A DNA stretch of 57,138 nt from Arcicella rigui (lineage in GTDB: Bacteria; Bacteroidota; Bacteroidia; Cytophagales; Spirosomataceae), in the NCBI RefSeq assembly GCF_034929435.1, contig NZ_JAYFUM010000032.1, forward strand, positions 1-57,138. Reading direction: 5' to 3'. The notes under the pieces were generated by a model, which saw only the letters and a program-made list of their open reading frames with translations, was not told the DNA's origin and searched no databases. The position numbers and the translations under genes were made by a program. Of this stretch, positions 1 through 8,853 are shown piece by piece. The stretch's first letter is position 1; every line of letters starts with the position of its first letter.

Positions 1-47
1 TGTGAATAAAATTGTATTTTTCAAATAAATCGCATCAAATGAAATGA

Positions 48-76
48 AAAATCCACCCACAACATGAGTGGATTTT
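48..76 (-). terminator. Hairpin at the end of the minus-strand block
   Basis: A 9-bp perfect inverted repeat (48-56 AAAATCCAC, 68-76 GTGGATTTT) with an 11-nt loop lies just after the last minus-strand gene of the 1-8640 block. Arms are A/T-ended but there is no long U run on the minus strand, so its role as a terminator is inferred from position and shape. Confidence 0.45.
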
Positions 77-178
77 ATTATAAATGAATATTGAAAAACA
101 ATTTTCAAGGAAAGCCTAAAACTTCCCAAACATCAATACCTGTATCTTCCAATATTTTACTGAAGAGGCTACTGGTTT

Positions 179-619
179 CTAGTTCAAAAAATCTTGTGTC
201 TCTTTACTATAAAAGTATTCTTTGATGATAGTCGCAGCAGCCTCAATGTCTGATTCTTGTAGAACTATTACTTCATTGGCAACATCAAGCATTTCTTTAG
301 GAAGTGCCAAAAAAGGAGAGCTTTTAGTTGAGCTTACAAAATGAGTTCTGATAGTATGTTGCTCCATTGCAGGCTTCTTTTCTACTACTTCTTGAACTAT
401 CTTTTCTACTAATGGGATACTTTTTTTAAGTATCAAAGTTCTGATTTTAAATGGCAAACTATGAGAATGAAAGTATAAATCAGTAGTTGTCAAACCTTCT
501 TCTCTCACCTTAGTGTAAGCAATGCCATTTTCATGTACTAAAGCCTCAAAGTCTTCCATTTCCTCAAAAAAGGATAAGTATCTACGACATTTCTTTTTGA
601 AAAGTGTCTTGTTTGTCAT
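179..619 (-). CDS. Hypothetical protein, possibly frameshifted near its C-terminus
   Basis: A 146-residue soluble protein that I do not recognise. It has a basic N-terminus (KKKCRRY) and helical, charged central and C-terminal segments, with no signal peptide or membrane segment. It is the last gene of a minus-strand run behind two secreted propeller proteins, 32 bp downstream of the next small gene. Oddity: the stop codon (179-181) comes five bases after a six-base A run (186-191; T run on the coding strand). Adding one base there would continue the frame for about 25 more residues, through SLFSKILEDTGIDVWEVLG, to a TGA at 105-107. That tail reads like real protein, so this is either a sequencing indel or an eroded gene. 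Function unknown. Confidence 0.6.
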   Translation of the reverse strand: MTNKTLFKKKCRRYLSFFEEMEDFEALVHENGIAYTKVREEGLTTTDLYFHSHSLPFKIRTLILKKSIPLVEKIVQEVVEKKPAMEQHTIRTHFVSSTKSSPFLALPKEMLDVANEVIVLQESDIEAAATIIKEYFYSKETQDFLN

Positions 620-651
620 TTTGGAGTGATGTTTTGTATTAGTTAGATGGT

Positions 652-1161
652 TTAGAAGGATTCAAAAATAGATAGATTAGCAAATAACACCCTAAGATAG
701 TTTTCAGCATTTTGATATTTTAAAATCTCCAAAATAGTAATGTCATCATTATCGACAAACCACGGATGTTTCCAATATTTAACATTCAACCATTCTTCAA
801 ATGATAAATCTTGGTAAAAGTCTATTGAATATAAAAAAGCAAAAAATAGTTTAAAATCTTCTTTGAATCGGTCATCATGCTTTATTGAAGCTGCAAAAAG
901 TAATGCTTTATCTTGATTAGGTAAAAAATTAGGTCTTGTCTTTTTCAAAAAAGCTAAATAGACATTGAAATCGGAATTATCAAAAATTGGTAAAATAAAT
1001 TTCTCATTGATATAATTCCATGAGTTCAGATTCACGTCTTTATAATACTTATCCAAATAAGTTTGGAAAGGCAAATAAGCTCTATCGTAAGTTTTTTTAC
1101 TCAAACTTCCCTCTGGAGAATTTTTGAATTTTAATGCTTGATTTTTTAGCTCTTCTTTCAT
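652..1161 (-). CDS. Hypothetical protein
   Basis: A 169-residue protein, not recognised. It is rich in aromatic and acidic residues (for example WLNVKYWKHPWFVDNDD near residues 123-139) and looks like a soluble all-helical protein; no signal peptide or transmembrane stretch is visible. It sits in the same orientation as its neighbours, with 32 bp to the downstream gene and 53 bp to the upstream one, so co-transcription is likely. Small, AT-rich, lineage-restricted genes in a row like this often include immunity or antitoxin genes, but no toxin domain is visible nearby, so that idea remains speculative. Confidence 0.65.
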   Translation of the reverse strand: MKEELKNQALKFKNSPEGSLSKKTYDRAYLPFQTYLDKYYKDVNLNSWNYINEKFILPIFDNSDFNVYLAFLKKTRPNFLPNQDKALLFAASIKHDDRFKEDFKLFFAFLYSIDFYQDLSFEEWLNVKYWKHPWFVDNDDITILEILKYQNAENYLRVLFANLSIFESF

Positions 1162-1214
1162 GCTTTATTTGGTTTTTATTTGTGTTAAAAACAAATACCA
1201 ATCAGTTAAAATAC

Positions 1215-1670
1215 TTATTTATGACCTTGCCAATCAAAAGGAATATCAATCCATTTCTCTCCTTTTAAAATATAAAGTAAATCAGTCGATTTTATCATAT
1301 TTAATACTTCAATTAGATATGTATGATATTTATCATTTATGTTTCCCTCCATTAAATACATTTCTAAATCTTTGAATTTTCTATTCTTTATAAAATCATT
1401 TATGGAGACTTTTTTATGAGTTACTTCATTTAGTATTTCAAAGTCACAAATGAAATTATCATATAATCTAAAAATAAAGGACTGCTTAATTTGATTGTTT
1501 CTCCAAACTACCTTAATAACTGGACTAAGTGGAAATTCTGAATTTTCGCTGTCTAAACGATCCAGAAGAATAGAGGTCTCTTGATAATTACATTGACTTA
1601 ACAAGTCAGAATAGGTAGAATGATAAAGACTAATTAGTCTAAACATCTTTTCTTTTATTGTCTCTATCAT
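1215..1670 (-). CDS. Hypothetical protein
   Basis: A 151-residue protein that I do not recognise. It has no signal peptide or membrane segment. The first 30 residues are helical; the middle has beta-like segments (VIKVVWRNNQ, FIFRLYDNFICDFEIL) and the end carries GEKWIDIPFDW. It belongs to the same minus-strand run of small unknown genes, and base composition is as AT-rich as its neighbours. A shorter opposite-strand reading frame overlaps its 3' end but shows no coding features. Function unknown. Confidence 0.65.
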   Translation of the reverse strand: MIETIKEKMFRLISLYHSTYSDLLSQCNYQETSILLDRLDSENSEFPLSPVIKVVWRNNQIKQSFIFRLYDNFICDFEILNEVTHKKVSINDFIKNRKFKDLEMYLMEGNINDKYHTYLIEVLNMIKSTDLLYILKGEKWIDIPFDWQGHK

Positions 1671-1785
1671 GGTTATAATGTTTGATTTTTTACTTTAAAA
1701 TAAGTTTGAACCCAATATTTATTTTTCTTTTCAATGGAGGAATTAGCCCAATGAATGCATTTAAGCCTTATAAGAATTACTTATT

Positions 1786-2092
1786 TCATTGCTTATCTTT
1801 ACTATCAAATAAATATAGTCTGTTAATTTCTTCATCCAATAATTCAACATTGCTATTATAAATATTTTCAGGATAAAATCGTGTAAAAGTTCTGGTTGCT
1901 TCCATTATCCAACTTAGATTTTCGGGGGTTTTATTTCTTAAAAAAACTCTCAATTGAATAATCGACAATGTCGGATGCACGAGATTTCAACAAAGAAGAA
2001 AATTTTGTTATGCTTTCTAATTCTTCAAGGCATTTGATTAAATACTCCAAATTAAACTTCAATAGTTTAATGTATGTGAAGGTTATTTCCAT
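1786..2092 (-). pseudogene. Frameshifted small hypothetical gene
   Basis: Two partial frames overlap here. From an ATG at 2092, a frame encodes about 53 residues (begins MEITFTYIKLLKFNLEYLIK) and stops at 1931-1933. A second frame, open from 1980 down to 1786, encodes the continuation NKTPENLSWIMEATRTF and ends FDSKDKQ. They meet at a seven-base A run (1940-1946); removing one base joins them into a single 101-residue protein. The 64-residue downstream frame alone would have to begin at a GTG with nothing typical before it. I read this as one small gene broken by a homopolymer indel, real or from sequencing. The product is not recognised; its neighbours are other unknown small genes. Confidence 0.5.
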
Positions 2093-2126
2093 AGTGTTTA
2101 GTATTTGGTTAAGAAATTAGCTGGAA

Positions 2127-2552
2127 CTACCTCAAAGTAGGTATTATGTCCAATTCATCAAAAAAAATATCCTTCAAGGAAATAGCTTTGTCATTAATAA
2201 AATAGCACTCATCTTTACTTTCATAATATCCTTTTATGCTAATGGATATATGATAATTCTTTTTTGGAAAATTAAAAACACTAACTTCATCATAAAAATT
2301 ATATTTGACAATTGGCATTACTTCAAGCTTATTGCTGATTTGATAAAGGCTTAGTTTTTCACATAATGTAATTCCTATTTTAGTAATTTCTCCAGTTACT
2401 ACGGTACAGCTTAAAAATTTACAATCTTCAAATGATGGATTAATAAAATAAGTATTACCAATCGTAGTATTAATAATTCCCAGTTTTTTGATTTTCTCCA
2501 TAGTTGAATCATTGGAATTAACTATCAAGAGTATGTTTTCTATAAGCTTCAT
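2127..2552 (-). CDS. Hypothetical protein
   Basis: A 141-residue protein, not recognised. Its opening hydrophobic stretch (ENILLIVNSND) is too short to be a signal peptide and looks like a buried beta strand. The rest alternates short beta-like segments (NTYFINPSF, YHISISIKGYY) with polar loops, and it ends in an acidic segment (FFDELDIIP). It lies 58 bp downstream of the zinc-ribbon-like gene, in the same direction and likely in the same transcript. Function unknown; an immunity-type role is possible but not supported by any motif. Confidence 0.65.
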   Translation of the reverse strand: MKLIENILLIVNSNDSTMEKIKKLGIINTTIGNTYFINPSFEDCKFLSCTVVTGEITKIGITLCEKLSLYQISNKLEVMPIVKYNFYDEVSVFNFPKKNYHISISIKGYYESKDECYFINDKAISLKDIFFDELDIIPTLR

Positions 2553-2610
2553 TTTAGTATTTTTTAGAAGAAAACTATTAACATTTGTTCGTCATAAAAG
2601 TCGAAAAACT

Positions 2611-3198
2611 TCATTTTAAATGAACTTTCACCAAATCAGCTACCTTTTTATTGTCATTGGTTACTACTTGAATGATTTCATCTATAAATATTTTGCCTAA
2701 CATTCCTGATGTATATTGTGGGTCTGGTTCAATTAGAAAACCTTGTCTAAATCTGCATAAGTATTCAGTATCACAATTGAGACAAGTATAATAAATAGGC
2801 TCAATTGAGGATGTAACAGGATATTCTTCTCTAAAAATATCATTCGATATAATAAAAAAATCACCTTGAAACTCCTTTACCGAAGTTGAATTAAATAACA
2901 ATGGGAATTCTTCTAAAAATGAAGTTGTAAAGTATTTTGAACATAAATACTCTATTTTATTGTAGCTTAATTGTGCATGATTAGACTTCGTTGAATCATA
3001 GTATAAACCAAAACTAACTTTCTGTTGGCAATGAGTACATGAGTGTTCTACCTTCCAACTACAGTTATAATTAAAAGAAAGCGGAATAGTACCAAAGTAT
3101 GTATTATTGGAAAAACTGATTTTGATTTTTTCGGATAAAGGCTCACCATACAATAAAACTCTTATATGATTTACTGTGCCTTTTTTAGTTATCATCAT
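2611..3198 (-). CDS. Hypothetical protein with two CxxC knuckles
   Basis: A 195-residue protein with two CxxC pairs, SCTHCQQ around residue 55 and TCLNCDTEY around residue 140. Together these could bind one zinc ion as a split zinc ribbon. No signal peptide or membrane segment is seen, so it is probably cytoplasmic. It starts 30 bp downstream of the stop codon of the second propeller gene, and a 7-bp hairpin (3205-3211 with 3215-3221) lies in that gap. This could modulate, but not obviously end, transcription. I do not recognise the family; the zinc-binding idea comes only from the cysteine spacing. Confidence 0.65.
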   Translation of the reverse strand: MMITKKGTVNHIRVLLYGEPLSEKIKISFSNNTYFGTIPLSFNYNCSWKVEHSCTHCQQKVSFGLYYDSTKSNHAQLSYNKIEYLCSKYFTTSFLEEFPLLFNSTSVKEFQGDFFIISNDIFREEYPVTSSIEPIYYTCLNCDTEYLCRFRQGFLIEPDPQYTSGMLGKIFIDEIIQVVTNDNKKVADLVKVHLK

Positions 3199-3228
3199 TT
3201 TTATACGAGTTGGAAACTCGTGCTACGG

Positions 3229-5907
3229 TTATCTCACGACCTGCACTTTAATATTTTGTCGTTCTTTTCCACTTTCGATTAACAATAAGTAAAAACCATT
3301 TGATACATCTTTTACATTGATATAATCTTGATTTGATACTTGTTTGACTGTTGAACCATTACTATCTACTAAAGTCAATGTGTAGGATTTGGCAGGTACT
3401 TTTACATAAATTTTATCATTGGCGGGGTTGGGGTAAGCCTGTACTGTCCGTTCGAAATTATCAAGTCCCAAAATCATTGTTACTTCTAAAGGTGCAGCAT
3501 TACTGTATAGCGTGTAACAATCGTTCTTTAGCTCACAACGGTATTGATAAGTATTTTGAGAAAGATTGGCGGACACAATATTTAACACATTACTTTGTTG
3601 TCCTCGATATAAAGTGTCGCTACTTGCAATCATGTTCCAAGTAATACCTTTATCCGTACTTACTTGCCATTGGTAAGCTGATGTGCCTGAAACATTGACA
3701 ACAAATTGAGCTGAACTTTTTTCTGTGGTAGATTGTGCGGTGGGTTGAAGCGTGGTTTGTGGTAATTCACATTGTTTGGCTTGAATACTTATGGTATCCG
3801 ACAATACACTGTTACATTCGCCATTGACTAAACAGCGATAGACAATATTATTATTATCAAGTTTAGCTTGATTTACTATTAATTTATTAGTTCGATGCCC
3901 CGAATAAGTGGAATCAAAATTGGTGATAGCTCGCCAAGTAGTACCTTTATCTTTACTGATTTGCCAAGCAAAACTGCTGGCAGAACTCTCATTGACAGAC
4001 AATTGGGTTTCTTTAGTTCCAAACACTTCTGTCTTTTCAGTACGAAGGGATTTAGGTAAAGGGTTTTTACAATCCAACGTAAGTGATGTAAGTCCTGTAT
4101 AACTCCCCAACCAAATTTTACCATCTTTAGATTCATGGATTGCATGAGTATAGGATAGTGGAAATGGACTATTAAAAGTAGTGAGCGTTTTACCATCATA
4201 TCTTTGTATTTTATTTCCTACACTCCAAAAACTACCTTTTGAATCTATCATAAAATCATTATTGGAATAGTAGCCTGTTGATATTTTAAACTCATCAGGA
4301 GTTTGTACTTTCTCAAAGGTATTCCCAACCAAATGATAGATTTCGCCCTCGTAATTTTTATTGTTATAAGTAATAAGATATAAACCTACATTATTATCAT
4401 TCACTATTCTTGAAATATTAGAAGGTATATTCGTATAGTTACTGGTTTTTAAACTTAGGCCATCGTGCGTAAAGAAACCTTTGGAACTAAGAATACAAAG
4501 CCCCCCATTAGGACTCGCTGCAATGTCTATAATATCATTATCAAACACAAATGTCGTCCATTTACTTTTGTCATAGTAAAATAAAATGTTTTGGTAGCGA
4601 TTGGTTGACCAATAATATTGATTGTCCCACGCCCAAATATGCTGATTTTTATCTTTGACAATTTTTTCAATACCATATTTTATATCCAAAGGGTGTTCTA
4701 TTAATTTTAAACCATTGTCTTGTTTTATTTGAGTAAGTATATTTTGTTGGCTTACCCATAAATCATCTCCTTCGCCTTGGGCAATGGTAAATCCGTAATA
4801 GGCAATATCTATAGCTTCTCCACTTGTATTCTTTAAGTATTGAATTTTATCAAAATAATAAGGTTGAATCAAGATATTATTTTTTGTATCTGATATAATT
4901 TTAGAAACAATATTGCTGGAAAGATTATTTTTGGGTAGGGATAACTTTTTTAAACTATTACCATCAAATAAACCTATTTGATTATAACTTCCTATAAGTA
5001 AATTTCTTCGGAAATCTTCATAAATACTGATAATACCGGCTGAATAAATAATAGTAATTGTAGAGAGGTTATCTCCCTCCAATTGGTACAATGCAGGATG
5101 TATACCACCCATAGAAGCGACTAAAACCTTATTATCTTTGGTTACGAAAAGAGATTGAACATATTCAATGGAAATAAATTTAACAGTTTTAATGAGGATG
5201 TTAAACCTGTAAATTCCACTATTGTTTGATAAAAAAATATTATCATTTTGGTCTATGACTGCATCTTTGAAAAAGGATGTATTTGGAAGAGAACTATTGT
5301 TATAATCATATTTATTCCATTTCTTACCGTCAAAACTCAGTAGGGAATTTCCATTTTTTATCCAAAAATTTCCTTTGGAATCTACTATAAGACTTTTATT
5401 GTTAAAATAATTTATTCCATTCTTCTCCCAGTCATAAGAAGTATATACAGAATCTTTCCCTACTTGAATAAATTTCCTTCCTTTATCATAACTAATCCAT
5501 TCACTACCATCTTTTGCATAAAATAAAAGTGGCTTATCTGTTATAAATGCCTTTCCTAAGTTTTGGTGACTTATCCAAGTACTTCCATCAAAAATAAATG
5601 TTTTAGAATATCTATTAAAGGGTTCATCGTCATAGTAGCAAGCCCAAATATTCCCTTGAACATCCTGAGTAATAGAAGTAATAGTACTATCTAAACCATT
5701 ATTTTGATTATAGGAAGCAAGAAGTTGATAATCTTTATTATAGTGCAAAATACCACCATCTGTTCCAATCCACAAGGTCGAATCTTGGGCTGCAAAAAAA
5801 CAATTGGCTTGAGAAAATGAACTATAAGCCTTCCACTGTTGGGCATGAGTAGTAGAAAAACTAAAAGTGTAAAAAAAGAAGATAAGTGTTCGTAGGACTT
5901 TGTACAT
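3229..5907 (-). CDS. Secreted propeller protein with T9SS C-terminal domain (copy 2)
   Basis: An 892-residue exported protein. Residues 1-22 form a signal peptide ending THA before QQW. Residues 40-650 hold repeats of the two-component-regulator propeller type (for example TLWIGTDGG near the start, GKIWLGSYTG near 630). Two Ig-like repeats follow (SFAWQISKDKGTTW; AYQWQVSTDKGITW), each with a cysteine pair, then a type A sorting domain (YPNPANDKIYV) that directs passage through the type IX secretion system. There is no kinase or DNA-binding part, so this is a surface or secreted propeller rather than a regulator. It lies 54 bp downstream of a near-duplicate. The first ~100 residues and the last ~430 are almost identical between the copies; the middle differs. 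Ligand unknown. Confidence 0.85.
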   Translation of the reverse strand: MYKVLRTLIFFFYTFSFSTTHAQQWKAYSSFSQANCFFAAQDSTLWIGTDGGILHYNKDYQLLASYNQNNGLDSTITSITQDVQGNIWACYYDDEPFNRYSKTFIFDGSTWISHQNLGKAFITDKPLLFYAKDGSEWISYDKGRKFIQVGKDSVYTSYDWEKNGINYFNNKSLIVDSKGNFWIKNGNSLLSFDGKKWNKYDYNNSSLPNTSFFKDAVIDQNDNIFLSNNSGIYRFNILIKTVKFISIEYVQSLFVTKDNKVLVASMGGIHPALYQLEGDNLSTITIIYSAGIISIYEDFRRNLLIGSYNQIGLFDGNSLKKLSLPKNNLSSNIVSKIISDTKNNILIQPYYFDKIQYLKNTSGEAIDIAYYGFTIAQGEGDDLWVSQQNILTQIKQDNGLKLIEHPLDIKYGIEKIVKDKNQHIWAWDNQYYWSTNRYQNILFYYDKSKWTTFVFDNDIIDIAASPNGGLCILSSKGFFTHDGLSLKTSNYTNIPSNISRIVNDNNVGLYLITYNNKNYEGEIYHLVGNTFEKVQTPDEFKISTGYYSNNDFMIDSKGSFWSVGNKIQRYDGKTLTTFNSPFPLSYTHAIHESKDGKIWLGSYTGLTSLTLDCKNPLPKSLRTEKTEVFGTKETQLSVNESSASSFAWQISKDKGTTWRAITNFDSTYSGHRTNKLIVNQAKLDNNNIVYRCLVNGECNSVLSDTISIQAKQCELPQTTLQPTAQSTTEKSSAQFVVNVSGTSAYQWQVSTDKGITWNMIASSDTLYRGQQSNVLNIVSANLSQNTYQYRCELKNDCYTLYSNAAPLEVTMILGLDNFERTVQAYPNPANDKIYVKVPAKSYTLTLVDSNGSTVKQVSNQDYINVKDVSNGFYLLLIESGKERQNIKVQVVR

Positions 5908-5961
5908 GATTATTTAGCGTTTAATTGTATTTTTTCTTGATGCATAGATAGTTTTTTACTC

Positions 5962-8637
5962 CTACTTCACAACCTGCACTTTAATATTTTGTCGTTCTTT
6001 TCCACTTTCGATTAACAATAAGTAAAAACCATTTGATACATCTTTTACATTGATATAATCTTGATTTGATACTTGTTTGACTGTTGAACCATTACTATCT
6101 ACTAAAGTCAATGTGTAGGATTTGGCAGGTACTTTTACATAAATTTTATCATTGGCGGGGTTGGGGTAAGCCTGTACCGTTCGCTCGAAATTATCAAGTC
6201 CCAAAATCATTGTTACTTCTAAAGGTGCAGCATTACTGTATAGCGTATAACAATTGTTCTTTATCTCACAGCGAAATTGATAAGTATTTTGAGAAAGATT
6301 GGCGGACACAATATTTAACACATTACTTTGTTGTCCTCGATATAAAGTGTCGCTACTTGAAATCATGTTCCAAGTAATACCTTTATCCGTACTTACTTGC
6401 CATTGGTAAGCTGATGTACCTGAAACATTGACAACAAATTGAGCTGAACTTTTTTCTGTGGTCGATTGTGCGGTGGGTTGAAGCGTGGTTTGTGGTAATT
6501 CACATTGTTTGGCTTGAATACTTATGGTATCCGACAATACACTGTTACATTCGCCATTGACTAAACAGCGATAGACAATATTATTATTACCAAGTTTAGC
6601 TTGATTTACTATTAATTTATTAGTTCGATGCCCCGAATAAGTGGAATCAAAATTGGTGATAGCTCGCCAAGTAGTACCTTTATCTTTACTGATTTGCCAA
6701 GCAAAACTGCTGGCAGAACTCTCATTGACAGACAATTGGGTTTCTTTAGTTCCAAACACTTCTGTCTTTTCAGTACGAAGGGATTTAGGTAAAGGGTTTT
6801 TACAATCCAACGTAAGTGATGTAAGTCCTGTATAACTCCCCAACCAAATTTTACCATCTTTAGATTCATGGATTGCATGAGTATAGGATAGTGGAAATGG
6901 ACTATTAAAAGTAGTGAGCGTTTTACCATCATATCTTTGTATTTTATTTCCTACACTCCAAAAACTACCTTTTGAATCAATCATAAAATCGTTATTGGAA
7001 TAGTACCCTGTTGATATTTTAAACTCATCAGGAGTTTGTACTTTCTCAAAGGTATTCCCAACCAAATGATAGATTTCGCCCTCGTAATTTTTATTGTTAT
7101 AAGTAATAAGATATAAACCTACATTATTATCATTCACTATTCTTGAAATATTAGAAGGTATTTTCGTATAATTACTGGTTTTTAAACTTAGGCCATCGTG
7201 CGTAAAGAAACCTTTGGAACTAAGAATACAAAGCCCCCCATTAGGACTCGCTGCAATGTCTATAATATCATTATCAAACACAAATGATGTCCATTTACTT
7301 TTGTCATAGTAAAATAAATAGTATTGGTAGCGATTGGTTGACCAAGAATATTGATAGTCCCACGCCCAAATATGCTGATTTTTATCTTTTACAATTTTTT
7401 CAACACCGTATTCAACACCCAACAAAGGGTGTTTTATTAATTTTAAACCATTGTCTTGTTTTATTTGAGTAAGTGAAGTGCGTTCGCTTACCCACAAATC
7501 ATCTCCTTCGCCTTGGGCTATGGTATATCCATTGTCGGTAATATCAATAACTTCATCATTTGTATTCTTTAAATATTGAATATCCATTGAATAAGGTTGA
7601 ATCAATATATTATTTTTTGTATCTGATACAATTTTAGAAATTACATTGCTGGAAAGATTGTTTTTGGGTAAAGGAAAATCTTTTAGTGTATTGCCATCAA
7701 ATATATTTAGTTGAGGATAACTTCCTAAAAGTAAATTTCCTCGAAAATCTTCATAAATATTGATTGTATAAACATCAGAGACCAATACAGAAAGTTTATC
7801 TCCATCTAATTGGTAAAGTGGATATTGTCCTACTAAAACCTTATTGTTTTTTGTTACATAGAGTGACCTTGGAAATCCCAAAGGAATAAAACTACAGGCT
7901 TTAGTGAGAATATTAAACTTATAAATTCCATTATAAGTTGTAAAATATATATTATCATCTTTATCTATAACGTCATTTTTGTCTGCAAAGTAATTATTGT
8001 GTCCATAGTTATTGGGAAGAGCACTATTGCTACTATCATATTTTGTCCATTTCTTTCCATCAAAAAACCAAAAAGATGTTCCAATTCTTATCCAGAAATG
8101 CCCTTTGGAATCGACTAAAAGTCTTTTATTATTAAATGAAGTTATCCCTCTATTTACCCAGTCGTAAGAGGTGTATATTGTATCTTTTCCTACCTCTACA
8201 AATTTACTTGCTTTATCATAGCTTATCCATAAACTCTCATCTTTAGCACAAAACAAAAGTGGACTATCTGTAATAAGTTTTCTATCTAAGTCTTGATTGC
8301 TTATCCAAAAATTACCATCAAAAATAAATGTTTTAGAATATCTATTAAAGGGTTCATCATCATAGTAGCAAGCCCAAATATTCCCTTGAACATCCTGAGT
8401 AATAGAAGTAATAGTACTATCTAAACCATTATTCTGATTATAAGAAGCAAGAAGTTGATAATCTTTATTATAGTGCAAAATACCACCATCTGTTCCAATC
8501 CACAAGGTCGAATCTTGGGCTAAAAAAAAACAATTGGCTTGAGAAAATGAACTATAAGCCTTCCACTGTTGGGCATGAGTAGTAGAAAAACTAAAAGTGT
8601 AAAAAAAGAAGATAAGTGTTCGTAGGACTTTATACAT
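5962..8637 (-). CDS. Secreted propeller protein with T9SS C-terminal domain (copy 1)
   Basis: An 891-residue tandem paralogue of the gene at 3229, with the same plan: signal peptide (1-22), propeller repeats, two Ig-like repeats, and a type A T9SS sorting domain ending in KVQVVK. The central propeller (about residues 108-440) carries many substitutions and small gaps relative to its twin, such as RSLYVTKNNKVLVGQYPLYQ where the other has a longer loop. The ends are nearly base-for-base identical. It is the first gene of the block and has a TATTTTTG promoter element at 8664-8671, so it probably starts the transcript for everything down to position 105. The role is inferred as a surface or secreted binding protein; partner unknown. 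Confidence 0.85.
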   Translation of the reverse strand: MYKVLRTLIFFFYTFSFSTTHAQQWKAYSSFSQANCFFLAQDSTLWIGTDGGILHYNKDYQLLASYNQNNGLDSTITSITQDVQGNIWACYYDDEPFNRYSKTFIFDGNFWISNQDLDRKLITDSPLLFCAKDESLWISYDKASKFVEVGKDTIYTSYDWVNRGITSFNNKRLLVDSKGHFWIRIGTSFWFFDGKKWTKYDSSNSALPNNYGHNNYFADKNDVIDKDDNIYFTTYNGIYKFNILTKACSFIPLGFPRSLYVTKNNKVLVGQYPLYQLDGDKLSVLVSDVYTINIYEDFRGNLLLGSYPQLNIFDGNTLKDFPLPKNNLSSNVISKIVSDTKNNILIQPYSMDIQYLKNTNDEVIDITDNGYTIAQGEGDDLWVSERTSLTQIKQDNGLKLIKHPLLGVEYGVEKIVKDKNQHIWAWDYQYSWSTNRYQYYLFYYDKSKWTSFVFDNDIIDIAASPNGGLCILSSKGFFTHDGLSLKTSNYTKIPSNISRIVNDNNVGLYLITYNNKNYEGEIYHLVGNTFEKVQTPDEFKISTGYYSNNDFMIDSKGSFWSVGNKIQRYDGKTLTTFNSPFPLSYTHAIHESKDGKIWLGSYTGLTSLTLDCKNPLPKSLRTEKTEVFGTKETQLSVNESSASSFAWQISKDKGTTWRAITNFDSTYSGHRTNKLIVNQAKLGNNNIVYRCLVNGECNSVLSDTISIQAKQCELPQTTLQPTAQSTTEKSSAQFVVNVSGTSAYQWQVSTDKGITWNMISSSDTLYRGQQSNVLNIVSANLSQNTYQFRCEIKNNCYTLYSNAAPLEVTMILGLDNFERTVQAYPNPANDKIYVKVPAKSYTLTLVDSNGSTVKQVSNQDYINVKDVSNGFYLLLIESGKERQNIKVQVVK

Positions 8638-8663
8638 GAATGCTTAGAGTTTAATGTGTCTGA

Positions 8664-8671
8664 CAAAAATA
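8664..8671 (-). promoter_or_regulatory. Bacteroidota -7 promoter element
   Basis: Reads TATTTTTG on the minus strand, matching TAnnTTTG, 27 bp before the ATG of the first propeller gene. No well-spaced -33 TTG was found. Confidence 0.45.
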
Positions 8672-8754
8672 CGGTTTATCTTTTCTCAGAATCGTAAAAC
8701 AATTAATTTTTTGCAGATTTTATATTGAGAAGGTTTGAAGTAAAAGCGAGCATA

Positions 8755-8796
8755 AATTTATCCTTGTCATATTATAAATCTTGACAAGGATAAATT
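8755..8796. terminator. Hairpin after agmatine deiminase
   Basis: A perfect 15-bp inverted repeat (8755-8769 with 8782-8796, core ATCCTTGTCA) and 12-nt loop, about 60 bp past the stop codon of the minus-strand agmatine deiminase gene. Shape and position suggest a transcription terminator, though no long U run follows on the minus strand. Confidence 0.6.
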
Positions 8797-8853
8797 CAAT
8801 AGTTAGATACTATCCTAAAGGCATAAAACTTTTAAATCAGTAGGTTGATAACA

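Noticed and set aside
3205..3221. 7-bp hairpin between the propeller gene and the zinc-knuckle gene as a terminator
   Set aside because: The stem is short, there is no U run, and the 30-bp gap suggests continued transcription.
3879..4199. Alternative minus-strand frame inside each propeller gene (also at 6612-6932)
   Set aside because: It lies in another frame of a well-supported gene and is duplicated only because the gene is duplicated.
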